Translations under genes and position numbers: made by a program
Notes under the pieces: model-generated
What the model saw: only the letters and a program-made list of their open reading frames with translations
Told to the model about the DNA's origin: nothing
The model's database searches: none
Assembly (NCBI RefSeq): GCF_003725695.1
Contig: NZ_RJSE01000003.1
Location: forward strand, 281,127 to 345,126
From: Nocardioides marmoriginsengisoli
GTDB taxonomy: Bacteria; Actinomycetota; Actinomycetes; Propionibacteriales; Nocardioidaceae
Direction of reading: 5' to 3'
Length of the DNA stretch: 64,000 nucleotides
Shown here: one piece after another, positions 7,336 to 14,626 of the stretch
Layout: the number at the start of each line of letters is the position of its first letter
Numbering within the stretch: the first letter of the stretch is position 1

Positions 7336-8592
7336 TCAGCACCTCTCCCGGAACGCGATCGAGCCGTCGGATGTCTCAGCGTGTTCGTAGTGCTGGTCGT
7401 GGATGCGCTGGTGGTGGAAGCGACATAGCGGGATCGCGTTGTCGAGGTCGGTGGGCCCGTGCCGGGTCCAGGGTTCTCGGTGATGGAGCTCGGTCCAGGC
7501 GAAGGGTCTTTCGCAGCCGTCGGCAGCGCAGGTCGTGTGTCTGGTCCCCAGCGCAGTGCGTTGGGCTTCGGTGAAGAGTCGCGCTGAACGACCGAGGTCG
7601 AGCGGGAGCGAGGCGCCGCCGAGGACGACGGGAAGGAGGCGGGAGTTGCACGCCAACCGGCGGGCCTCGCCGGCGGTGATGGTCTCGTCGGTGTCGAGGC
7701 GGGCGACCTTGAGGGTGCCGCGCAGGGTGTCGAGACCGACGGTGACGACCAGGGTCGCGGCGGTCTTCGGGTGGAGGTGGTCGGTAGGGAGGTGTTCGAG
7801 GAGCTCGCAGAACGCCTCGCCGCGGGCGCGGTCCCAGTCGGCTCCGAGCGAGCGCACGGCGGAGTGCCCGGACTGAGCCCGGGTCGCGCCGACTCGAGCT
7901 CGGCGGGGAGCGGTGATGGTCTCGAGGATCTTGCGGAGCAGGTGGCCTTGCAGCACCGGGATCGTGAAGTGCCCGGTCACGGTCCCGTCGTCGTTGTCGT
8001 GCAGGCTCAACCGGGTCCGGGCCCGGGCGTGGGCCTCCTGGTCGGAGACGATCTGGTGCTCGTGCGCATCGACCACGGCGACATCGGCCTCGACCGCGGC
8101 CAGAGCCCGCCGCGCTGCCTTGCGCAAGGATCCGGGTGAGAGCACCCGGGCCTTCTCGACCAACGCTCGTTCGACGACGACCCGCTGCTCGAGGGTGACC
8201 CGGGCCGGGAGCTGTCGGTCGGCGTGCACGATCACGGCGGCGTGCTCGGCAGAGATCTCACCAGCAGACAGTGCCCGCCGGGTCGCGCCACGGCGCTCGA
8301 GGCCGGTCGCGAGGCTGACCTGACGCTGCGCGACCACCTGGTCCGCGTTCGCCAGCCGGGCAGCCCACTGCCCGGTCGACGCGGCACCCGAGCGCGACGC
8401 CGTACGGCGCCGCTCCGCACAAGCGAGGAGCTGAAGCTTCTTCGCCGCCACCCGAGCCTCGGCGCGGGTCAACGCGCGCAGGAGGTCGGCCGTGCCCTCA
8501 TGGTCCAGCGCCTCGACGTCGACCGCGTCGACCCGGTCCAGGCAGGCATGGAGCTCCGCTGCCGGATCGAGGTGCACGAGGGTCGAGGTCAT
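7336..8592 (-). CDS. DUF222 / 13E12-repeat HNH endonuclease
   Basis: A 418-residue protein with an N-terminal DUF222 region (helical, residues about 20-300) and a C-terminal HNH nuclease. The nuclease runs from a zinc-like CAADGCERPFAWTELHHREPW to NAIPLCRFHHQRIHD, giving the HH-N-H core. This is the abundant 13E12-repeat family of actinobacteria. Some members are known to lie under LexA control in mycobacteria. Here an operator at 8606-8623 sits just upstream of the ATG at 8592. The native target of the nuclease is unknown. The GC content and codon use look like those of the neighbours. Confidence 0.9.
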   Translation of the reverse strand: MTSTLVHLDPAAELHACLDRVDAVDVEALDHEGTADLLRALTRAEARVAAKKLQLLACAERRRTASRSGAASTGQWAARLANADQVVAQRQVSLATGLERRGATRRALSAGEISAEHAAVIVHADRQLPARVTLEQRVVVERALVEKARVLSPGSLRKAARRALAAVEADVAVVDAHEHQIVSDQEAHARARTRLSLHDNDDGTVTGHFTIPVLQGHLLRKILETITAPRRARVGATRAQSGHSAVRSLGADWDRARGEAFCELLEHLPTDHLHPKTAATLVVTVGLDTLRGTLKVARLDTDETITAGEARRLACNSRLLPVVLGGASLPLDLGRSARLFTEAQRTALGTRHTTCAADGCERPFAWTELHHREPWTRHGPTDLDNAIPLCRFHHQRIHDQHYEHAETSDGSIAFRERC

Positions 8593-8605
8593 GCACCCAT
8601 CGTCA

Positions 8606-8623
8606 TTCGAACATCTGTTCGAT
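8606..8623. promoter_or_regulatory. LexA (SOS) operator upstream of the DUF222 HNH gene
   Basis: A palindrome with perfect 6-bp arms TCGAAC (8607-8612) and GTTCGA (8617-8622) around ATCT. The core CGAACATCTGTTCG departs from the strict CGAAC-RNRY-GTTCG consensus at one central position. It ends 14 bases before the ATG at 8592, so it would block transcription initiation of the nuclease gene. Confidence 0.75.
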
Positions 8624-8679
8624 GCAAGGCGGGCTCGAAGACTGTGGACAACCCACCACCAAGACCCACCTGTGGACGG

Positions 8680-9102
8680 CTAACCGTCGAGCGCCGGAAT
8701 GTCCAGCTCAGGCCCGGCCCCGCGCAGCAGCAGGCTGAACGGCGGCGTCACGGTCCGGGCACGCCCGGCCGCGATCTCGACGATCAGGTCGAAAGCCTCC
8801 CGATCAGCACGCGCGAGCGTCCCCCAGCCGTCCCACAGCAGCACCACCGGGACGATGTCGAGGTCGTCCAGGCAGTCGGCGAAGGCATCCAGGTTCTGGC
8901 CGAACCAGTCCGGGAAGTGCAGCGTCTCCGCAGCCTCGGCGAGAAACTCGGCCTTGGTCTGGTGGGTCCATCCGTCGACGTACCCGAACATCGCCCCGGC
9001 GTGCTCGACCGTACGACGCACCTCGTCAGCGCCGAAGGCCGCGTGCCAGGTGTAGACCCCCTGCACGCCGCGCCCGGCCAGGAGCCCCGCCAGACCGCTC
9101 AT
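8680..9102 (-). CDS. Barstar-like RNase inhibitor
   Basis: A 140-residue protein of the barstar family. The diagnostic helix-loop is FPDWFGQNLDAFADCLDDL, which in barstar provides the Asp residues that plug the barnase active site. VVLLWDGWGTLARADREAFDLIVEI follows as the conserved strand and helix. The N-terminal TWHAAFGADEVRRTVEHAG segment is typical of longer actinobacterial barstars. Its ATG overlaps the TGA stop of the RNase gene by 4 bases (ATGA), so inhibitor translation is coupled to the nuclease. It is predicted to act in the cytoplasm. Confidence 0.9.
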   Translation of the reverse strand: MSGLAGLLAGRGVQGVYTWHAAFGADEVRRTVEHAGAMFGYVDGWTHQTKAEFLAEAAETLHFPDWFGQNLDAFADCLDDLDIVPVVLLWDGWGTLARADREAFDLIVEIAAGRARTVTPPFSLLLRGAGPELDIPALDG

Positions 9103-9539
9103 GAGGTCCTCACGATCTCGCGGAAGGACCGGTAGTGGTCGTCGGTGTAGTAGAGCGTGCCGTCCTCGCCGGCAACGATCCGACGAGCCCCGCGGTCCGA
9201 CGACCCGGGCGTCGGCACGGTGTACTCGCGGTAGTAGCCGGTCGGCTGCCGCGGCAGCAGCCGCTCGGCGTTGCGGAACGTGATCCCGTCGCGGGCGTAC
9301 GGGAACGGCCCGCCGCGGTCGATCAGCGCGACGGTGGCGCGGGCGTCGCGTGGCAAGGTCGACAGCCCGACCTGCCCGGAACCCACCGGGGTCGTGGTCT
9401 CCGACGCGGCGCTGGTGGGCCGGGCTCCGGCATCACCGCCGCTCCCGAGGTCGGGCCCGTTGCCGCGCGCCCAGATCAGCGCCACCACCACGACCACCAG
9501 CCCGATCAGGGCGAGCACGCCACGGGTGCGCTGGTTCAT
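9099..9539 (-). CDS. Membrane-anchored or secreted barnase/RNase Sa-type ribonuclease
   Basis: A 146-residue protein starting at ATG 9539. Residues 8-25 form one hydrophobic segment (LALIGLVVVVVALIWA), then a low-complexity linker. The RNase N1/T1 domain follows: TLPRDARATVALIDRGGPFPY, FRNAERLLPRQPTGYYREYTV with the conserved E-R pair, and the C-terminal YYTDDHYRSFREIV, whose His and Arg are catalytic in this family. The lack of an obvious cleavage site leaves open whether it stays anchored. It is the first gene of the pair with barstar. It could be a defensive or nutritional RNase. Confidence 0.88.
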   Translation of the reverse strand: MNQRTRGVLALIGLVVVVVALIWARGNGPDLGSGGDAGARPTSAASETTTPVGSGQVGLSTLPRDARATVALIDRGGPFPYARDGITFRNAERLLPRQPTGYYREYTVPTPGSSDRGARRIVAGEDGTLYYTDDHYRSFREIVRTS

Positions 9540-9549
9540 CGCGCGATCC

Positions 9550-9936
9550 TCAGAGCGACATCGCCTGGGCGCGGCGCTTGACCTCGGAGCCACGGTTCTC
9601 GCGCAGCGCGTCGATCGGCCGCCCGGGCAGGGTCTCGTCGACGGTGAAGAGCCACGCCAGGATCTCCCGGTCGTCGTACCCGCCGTCGTGGAAGACGGTC
9701 AGCAGACCCGGCACGCCCTTGACGATCTCGCCGTCCATGATCAGCTCGGCCGGCACCTTCTGGCCGGAGCCGGGCGTCGGCACCACCGCGGCCAGCTGGT
9801 GCTCCCGGATGTACGTCCGGACCTTGTTCACCGAGACCCCGAGCGCGTCGCCGGCGGCCTTCCAGTCGAGCCAGTCGGAGATCAGGGTGCCGAGGTCCGG
9901 CTCAGGCGCGGCGGAGTCGTCAGTCACGAGACCCAT
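9550..9936 (-). CDS. Rv2175c-like winged-helix DNA-binding protein
   Basis: A 128-residue protein matching the Rv2175c family: an N-terminal winged helix (WLDWKAAGDALGVSVNKVRTYIREHQL) and a C-terminal domain (VPAELIMDGEIVKGVPGLLTVFHDGGYDDREILAWLF). In M. tuberculosis, Rv2175c binds DNA and is phosphorylated by the adjacent kinase PknL, and here a PknB-family kinase starts divergently at 10036. ATG 9936 is chosen; GTG 9927 is an in-frame alternative and the signals do not decide between them. The terminal residues include threonines and serines that could be phosphorylated. Confidence 0.82.
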   Translation of the reverse strand: MGLVTDDSAAPEPDLGTLISDWLDWKAAGDALGVSVNKVRTYIREHQLAAVVPTPGSGQKVPAELIMDGEIVKGVPGLLTVFHDGGYDDREILAWLFTVDETLPGRPIDALRENRGSEVKRRAQAMSL

Positions 9937-10035
9937 CGTGCCAGCCCGAGCCCGCCTGCCGCGATTCCGGGGCCCGTGCAACTAAACTCAGCCCTTGATC
10001 GGACACTTCCCCACCGATCGGGCATGGAGGACGTT

Positions 10036-12054
10036 GTGGAGCGCACGGACGTGGGTCGGAGCGACGACCCGCTGATCGGCCGCGTCCTCGACGGCCGGTA
10101 CCGGGTCGACGCCAAGATCGCACGCGGCGGGATGGCGACCGTCTACTCGGCCCACGACGTCCGCCTGGACCGCACCGTCGCGGTCAAGGTGATGCACCCG
10201 GGCATGGGCGACGACCCCGAGTTCGTGGCCCGCTTCGAGCGCGAGGCCCGTTCGGCGGCCCGGCTCTCGCACCACAACGTCGTCGCCGTCTTCGACCAGG
10301 GCGACGACGACGGCACCCTGTTCCTGGTGATGGAGTACGTCCCCGGCCTGACGCTGCGCGACGAGATCCGCAACGACGCGCCGATGGACCCGGTCAAGGC
10401 GCTCGGCCTGATCGAGCCGGTCCTGGCCGCCCTCGCCGCCGCGCACGGGGCCGGGATGATCCACCGTGACGTGAAGCCCGAGAACGTCCTGCTCGCCGGC
10501 GACGGCCGGGTCAAGGTGGCCGACTTCGGCCTCGCCCGGGCGGTCAACGCCGAGACCCAGCACACCGCCACCGGGGGCGTGCTGATCGGCACCGTCTCCT
10601 ACCTCTCCCCCGAGCTCGTCGTCGACGGCAAGGCGGACGCGCGCTCCGACGTCTACGCGGCCGGCGTGCTGATCTACGAGATGCTCACCGGCCAGAAGCC
10701 GCACCAGGCCGAGAGCCCGATCCAGGTCGCCTACAAGCACGTCCACGAGGACGTGCCCGCGCCGTCGCTGCGGGTCCCCGGGCTGCCGGCGTACGTCGAC
10801 GCGCTGGTCGCCCGTGCCACCGCTCGCGACCGCGACCTGCGCCCGTCGGACGCCCGGGTGCTGCTGCACCAGGTGCGCCGGGTCCGCCAGGCGCTCGACC
10901 ACGGCATCGTCGACGACCCCGAGCTGGTGGCCGACCTGATGCCGAGCCGGGCCCGGACCCCCGAGACCGAGTCCACCGACGACCTCGCCCTGCCGCGCGA
11001 GGTGGTCCCCCTCGAGGCGCCGTACGACTACGAGCGCGACGCCGACGCCGGACTCGACTTCACCGCGCAGATCCCCCAGGACGAGCCGGTACGCAGGCAG
11101 CCGCCACCCCCGCCTCCCGCACCCCGGAAGCAGCCGGTCGCCGCCGAGCCGCCCCGCGGCTACGACCCGCCGCGACGCTCCCGGCGCGGCCTGTACCTGC
11201 TGATCGGCCTGCTGCTGACCGCCCTGGTCGTCGGCATCGGCGCCTGGCAGCTCGGCCGCTACACGACGCTGCCCTCGGTGATCAAGCTGGAGAAGTCGGT
11301 CGCCGCCGCCAAGCTGACCAAGGCCGGCTTCAAGGTCACCTACGGCGACCCGGTCTACTCCGACACCGTCCTGGACGGCTCCGTGGTCCGCACCGACCCG
11401 GAGCAGGGCGCGCGGGTAGCGAAGGGCAGCGAGGTCACGGTGATCCTGTCCCAGGGACCGGATCTGCACAGCGTGCCGTCCACGAAGGGGAAGACCCTCG
11501 ACCAGGTCCAGACCCTGATCAAGGACGCCAACCTCACCGTCGGCACGATCACCCAGAAGTACCACGAGACGGTGCCCGAGGGCCGGGTGATCGGGACGAC
11601 GCCGGCGGCCGGCGAGATGCTCAAGCGCGATGCCGCCGTCGACATCGTGGTGAGCAAGGGCGCGAAGCCGATCGCGATCCCGGACCAGACCGGCAAGCCC
11701 GCGAAGGCGGCCGAGAAGGCGCTGAAGAAGCTCGGCTTCAAGGTGACCCTCAGCGAGGACTTCAGCGACACGGTCAAGGCCGGGAGGGTGATCTCGCAGA
11801 CGCCCACCTCGGGGACCGGGTTCAAGAACGACACGATCAGGCTGGTCGTCTCGAAGGGCCCGGAGCTGGTCCAGATCCCGAACGTCCGGGGCGCCAGGAC
11901 GGACGACGCCGCCGAGACCCTCACCGAGCTCGGGTTCAAGGTGGCGGTCAACCGCACCGCGCTCTACGCCGGCCTCAACATCGTGGTCGACTGCGACCCC
12001 AACCAGGGCGAGCTCGCACCGCGCGGCAGCACCGTCACGCTCAACATCGTCTGA
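10036..12054 (+). CDS. PknL-type Ser/Thr protein kinase with four PASTA domains
   Basis: A 672-residue transmembrane kinase. The Hanks domain covers residues about 15-280: P-loop ARGGMATVYSA, ATP lysine K51, catalytic HRDVKPEN with D145, DFG at VADFGLAR, and an activation loop with threonines. An acidic and proline-rich juxtamembrane region precedes one membrane segment (about 385-405, LLIGLLLTALVVGIGAW). Four extracellular PASTA repeats follow (about 410-672). PASTA domains bind peptidoglycan fragments in characterised homologues. GTG 10036 is chosen because GGAGG lies 5 bases upstream; ATG 10024 would contain that site. A TAAACT hexamer at 9983-9988 is the likely promoter. Position and the divergent Rv2175c homologue suggest the PknL orthologue, although mycobacterial PknL has no PASTA domains. 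Confidence 0.92.
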   Translation: MERTDVGRSDDPLIGRVLDGRYRVDAKIARGGMATVYSAHDVRLDRTVAVKVMHPGMGDDPEFVARFEREARSAARLSHHNVVAVFDQGDDDGTLFLVMEYVPGLTLRDEIRNDAPMDPVKALGLIEPVLAALAAAHGAGMIHRDVKPENVLLAGDGRVKVADFGLARAVNAETQHTATGGVLIGTVSYLSPELVVDGKADARSDVYAAGVLIYEMLTGQKPHQAESPIQVAYKHVHEDVPAPSLRVPGLPAYVDALVARATARDRDLRPSDARVLLHQVRRVRQALDHGIVDDPELVADLMPSRARTPETESTDDLALPREVVPLEAPYDYERDADAGLDFTAQIPQDEPVRRQPPPPPPAPRKQPVAAEPPRGYDPPRRSRRGLYLLIGLLLTALVVGIGAWQLGRYTTLPSVIKLEKSVAAAKLTKAGFKVTYGDPVYSDTVLDGSVVRTDPEQGARVAKGSEVTVILSQGPDLHSVPSTKGKTLDQVQTLIKDANLTVGTITQKYHETVPEGRVIGTTPAAGEMLKRDAAVDIVVSKGAKPIAIPDQTGKPAKAAEKALKKLGFKVTLSEDFSDTVKAGRVISQTPTSGTGFKNDTIRLVVSKGPELVQIPNVRGARTDDAAETLTELGFKVAVNRTALYAGLNIVVDCDPNQGELAPRGSTVTLNIV

Positions 12055-12058
12055 ACGC

Positions 12059-12090
12059 CGTCGGCCGGACCCCCGAGGGCCCGGCCGACG
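12059..12090. terminator. Bidirectional hairpin between the kinase and the MFS gene
   Basis: A perfect 10-bp inverted repeat, CGTCGGCCGG (12059-12068) and CCGGCCGACG (12081-12090), with an inner CCC-CGA-GGG pairing. It starts 5 bases after the kinase stop and ends 8 bases before the stop of the convergent MFS gene. It lacks a U-tract, as is usual for high-GC terminators. Confidence 0.75.
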
Positions 12091-12097
12091 ACATCGC

Positions 12098-13570
12098 TCA
12101 GCCTCGGTCGGCCGCCTCCTGCTCGCGCCGGACCACGAACGTGACCAGGACCAGCGTGACGACCACGGTGACCGAGGCCGCCTCGAACGCCGCGTGCGCG
12201 CCGGTCAGGAACGTCTCGTGCGCCCGCCGTACGGCGTCCAGGCCGGGTCCGAGGTCGAGTGCCCGGCTCGCGTGCCCGGAGACCGTCACCAGGCCGGCGA
12301 GCCCGAGGGCGGAGCCGAGCTGCTGCGCGACGTTCACCAGGCCCGCCGCCGCGCCGGCCTCGTGCGGCGCGACGTCGTGCAGCGCCGACGAGGTCAGCGG
12401 CACGAACGCCAGCCCGTTGCCGAGGCCGAGCAGGACCAGCGAGACCACCACGTCGCCGTACCCGCTGCCGACGTCCAGCCGGGTCAGCCAGAGCAGCGAC
12501 AGCAGGCTGAGCACGGCGCCGACGATCATCACGGCTCGTTCGCCGAACCGGTCGATCAGGAACCGCGAGCTCGACTGCGAGGCGAGGAAGACGCCCGCCG
12601 TCATCGGCAGGAACGCCAGGCCGGCCTGGATCGGGCTGAAGCCGAGCACGTCCTGGAGGTACTGGGTCAGGAAGAAGAACGCCCCCATCGCGCCGGCGAT
12701 CAGGAACATCCGGGCGAGCAGGGCCCCGCTGCGGATCCGGCTGTTGAACAGCGACAGCGGGGTGATCGGCTCCGCCGCGGTGCGCTCGAGCGCGACGAAG
12801 GCGGCCAGCAACGCGATGCCGCCGACGATCGTGACCAGGGTGACCGGGTTCGACCAGCCGTGGCCCGCCGCGTGCACGAAGCCGTACACGACGCCGGAGA
12901 CGCCGAGCGTGGAGCTGATCGCGCCGCCGAGGTCGAACCGGCCGTGCCGGCGAGGCGTGTGCGGCACCGCGAGCCAGGCCATCGTCGCGACCGCGATCCC
13001 GATCGGGACGTTAACCAGCATCACCCAGCGCCAGGACGCGAGCTCGGTGAGGATGCCACCGGCCACCAGGCCGAACGAGACGCCGCCGACCGAGACGGCC
13101 GTGTAGAGGCCGAGGGCGCGGGTGCGCTCACGCCCTTCCGGGAACATCGTGGTGAGCAACGACAAGGTCGCCGGTGCGGCGAAGGCGGCACCGATCCCCT
13201 GGATCGCACGGGAGACGATCAGCGCGGTGCCGTCGGCGGCGAACCCGCCGGCGAGCGAGGCGAGGGTGAAGAGGGTGATCCCGACCAGGAAGGTCGGCCG
13301 GCGACCGAGCAGGTCTCCGGTCCTCGCTCCCAGGAGGAGCAGGCCCCCGAAGGCCAGGCTGTAGGCGTTGAGCACCCAGGACAGCCCGGTCGGGCTGAAG
13401 CCGAGCGCGGTCTGCATGTCGGGCAGGGCGACGTTCACGATGCTCATGTCGAGCACCACCATCAATTGCGCGGTGAGGATCACCGCGAGAACCAGTCCGC
13501 GACGCTCGTGGCGTGGCGCGACCGGAGGACGGGCAACCGCCGGGGTGTCGGCGATAAGTTGGTCGGACAC
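12098..13570 (-). CDS. DHA2-family MFS drug exporter (14 TM)
   Basis: A 490-residue drug:proton antiporter of the DHA2 (14-helix) type. The first helix has LDMSIVNVALPDMQ, the DHA2 motif D1, and loop 2-3 has LGARTGDLLGRRPTF (motif A). Motif C in helix 5 appears as GGVSFGLVAGGILTE, with SWRWVMLVNVPIGI next. Helices continue to residue about 475. GTG 13570 is chosen because GGAG lies 9 bases upstream and the protein begins just before the conserved basic segment RHERRGL. The divergent TetR gene and the twin operators at 13621-13660 predict substrate-induced expression. The substrate is unknown. Confidence 0.92.
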   Translation of the reverse strand: MSDQLIADTPAVARPPVAPRHERRGLVLAVILTAQLMVVLDMSIVNVALPDMQTALGFSPTGLSWVLNAYSLAFGGLLLLGARTGDLLGRRPTFLVGITLFTLASLAGGFAADGTALIVSRAIQGIGAAFAAPATLSLLTTMFPEGRERTRALGLYTAVSVGGVSFGLVAGGILTELASWRWVMLVNVPIGIAVATMAWLAVPHTPRRHGRFDLGGAISSTLGVSGVVYGFVHAAGHGWSNPVTLVTIVGGIALLAAFVALERTAAEPITPLSLFNSRIRSGALLARMFLIAGAMGAFFFLTQYLQDVLGFSPIQAGLAFLPMTAGVFLASQSSSRFLIDRFGERAVMIVGAVLSLLSLLWLTRLDVGSGYGDVVVSLVLLGLGNGLAFVPLTSSALHDVAPHEAGAAAGLVNVAQQLGSALGLAGLVTVSGHASRALDLGPGLDAVRRAHETFLTGAHAAFEAASVTVVVTLVLVTFVVRREQEAADRG

Positions 13571-13620
13571 GGGATTGTGCTCCGTTCCGGCTGGGCTGAA
13601 CCAGCCGATAGCTGTAACAT

Positions 13621-13660
13621 GTGGAGGGCGCCTCCACTTACTATACGGAGGGTGCCTCCG
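13621..13660. promoter_or_regulatory. Twin TetR-type operators over the divergent MFS/TetR promoters
   Basis: Two palindromes share GGAGG-NNN-CCTCC. Copy 1 is GTGGAGG-GCG-CCTCCAC (13621-13637) and copy 2 is CGGAGG-GTG-CCTCCG (13646-13660), with centres 24 bp apart. Between them lies ACTATA (13640-13645), which on the reverse strand reads TATAGT, a good -10 for the MFS gene. Binding of the neighbouring TetR protein would block both directions. Confidence 0.78.
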
Positions 13661-13682
13661 GTTAGGCAAGAGGATTGTTGTG

Positions 13683-14276
13683 ATGGCTGACGACGTACGC
13701 ATCGACGCGGGTGCTTCGAGCGAGGGGGCCCCCAAGCTCCGCGCCGACGCCGCGCGCAACCGCGCCAAGCTCGTCACCACCGCCCGGGAGGTCTTCACCG
13801 AGGTCGGCGGCGAGGCGTCCCTCGACCAGATCGCCAAGGCCGCCGGTGTCGGCATCGGCACCCTCTACCGGCACTTCCCCACCCGGCTGGACCTGCTCGA
13901 GGCGGTCTACCGGGACGAGGTCGACGTGCTCCGGGAGACCGCCGAGAAGGTGATCCCGAACCACACCCCCGTCGAGGCGCTCGAGCTCTGGCTGGTCGCC
14001 TTCGTGGACTACGCCGCCACCAAGCGGCACATCTTCACCGAGCTCGTCGAGGCCGTCGGCCGGGAGTCCGAGCTGATGACCCACTCCCGCGGGGTGATCT
14101 ACGGAACCGCCGAGACGTTGGTGGTGGCGGCCCAGCAGGCCGGCGAGATCCGTGCCGACGTCACCTCGCCGGACGTGCTCCGGCTCGTCGGCGGCTGCAC
14201 GATGATGCCGAACTTCGACCGCGACCAGACCGAGCGGATCCTGCGGATCGTGATGGACGGGCTGAAGGTCGGCTGA
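13683..14276 (+). CDS. TetR/AcrR-family repressor of the MFS exporter
   Basis: A 197-residue regulator. The N-terminal HTH has AREVFTEVGGEASLDQIAKAAGVGIGTLYRHFPTRLDLL, the canonical TetR recognition helix with GVGIGTLYRHF. The C-terminal part is a helical ligand-binding domain. The ATG at 13683 follows AAGAGG by 9 bases; GTG 13680 is an alternative one codon upstream. It is divergent from the MFS exporter, with two palindromic operators in the shared gap, so local autoregulation and control of the exporter are the natural reading. The inducing ligand cannot be told from sequence. Confidence 0.92.
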   Translation: MADDVRIDAGASSEGAPKLRADAARNRAKLVTTAREVFTEVGGEASLDQIAKAAGVGIGTLYRHFPTRLDLLEAVYRDEVDVLRETAEKVIPNHTPVEALELWLVAFVDYAATKRHIFTELVEAVGRESELMTHSRGVIYGTAETLVVAAQQAGEIRADVTSPDVLRLVGGCTMMPNFDRDQTERILRIVMDGLKVG

Positions 14277-14306
14277 CCCTCACCGGAGCCGGTCGAACGG
14301 CGGACC

Positions 14307-14465
14307 TCAGTCCGGGTCCGGCTGCGTCCTGGCGTGGCCGGTGTCGTGGCCGGGGACCTGCTCACGCGCGTCCAGGATCGCGTCGCGCACGGCCAGCCGG
14401 ATGATCCAGTACAGCGCGAGCGCACTGAGGATCAACGACGCCACGTAGAACAGCAGGATTCCCAT
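14307..14465 (-). CDS. Small single-pass membrane protein
   Basis: A 52-residue protein with one strong N-terminal hydrophobic helix (residues 2-26, GILLFYVASLILSALALYWIIRL) and a charged, mostly hydrophilic tail ending in PDPD. The ATG is at 14465. The coding pattern (GC at third positions) supports a real gene although it is short. No function can be assigned. It is convergent with the TetR gene, and its upstream side faces the leader of the EamA transporter. Confidence 0.55.
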   Translation of the reverse strand: MGILLFYVASLILSALALYWIIRLAVRDAILDAREQVPGHDTGHARTQPDPD

Positions 14466-14545
14466 GGCGACAGGATCGCACTGACACCGGCCCCTGTCCG
14501 GGATGCCGCCGAACTCCGCACCGAACCCGCCCGTAGGCTGGCGTG

Positions 14546-14626
14546 ATGCACCAGCGCACCTCCCGACCGATCGGCACCCGCGTCCGGGTCGGCAAGGGAC
14601 GGCGCGAGCGCGAGGCGACGCGGTGA
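14546..14626 (+). CDS. 26-residue basic leader peptide, coupled to the EamA transporter
   Basis: A 27-codon frame begins at ATG 14546 and encodes a very basic peptide with 10 Arg or Lys in 26 residues (ending GRREREATR). A TAGGCT hexamer (14534-14539) lies 6 bases before the ATG, so its mRNA would be leaderless. Its TGA stop (14624-14626) overlaps the GTG start of the EamA gene (14623) as GTGA. That gene has no good ribosome-binding site of its own, so coupling through this leader is likely. Confidence 0.5.
   Translation: MHQRTSRPIGTRVRVGKGRREREATR

Noticed and set aside
14283-14294. ACCGG-AG-CCGGT as terminator after tetR
   Set aside because: The loop is only 2 bases and there is no U-tract, so it is not credible as a hairpin.
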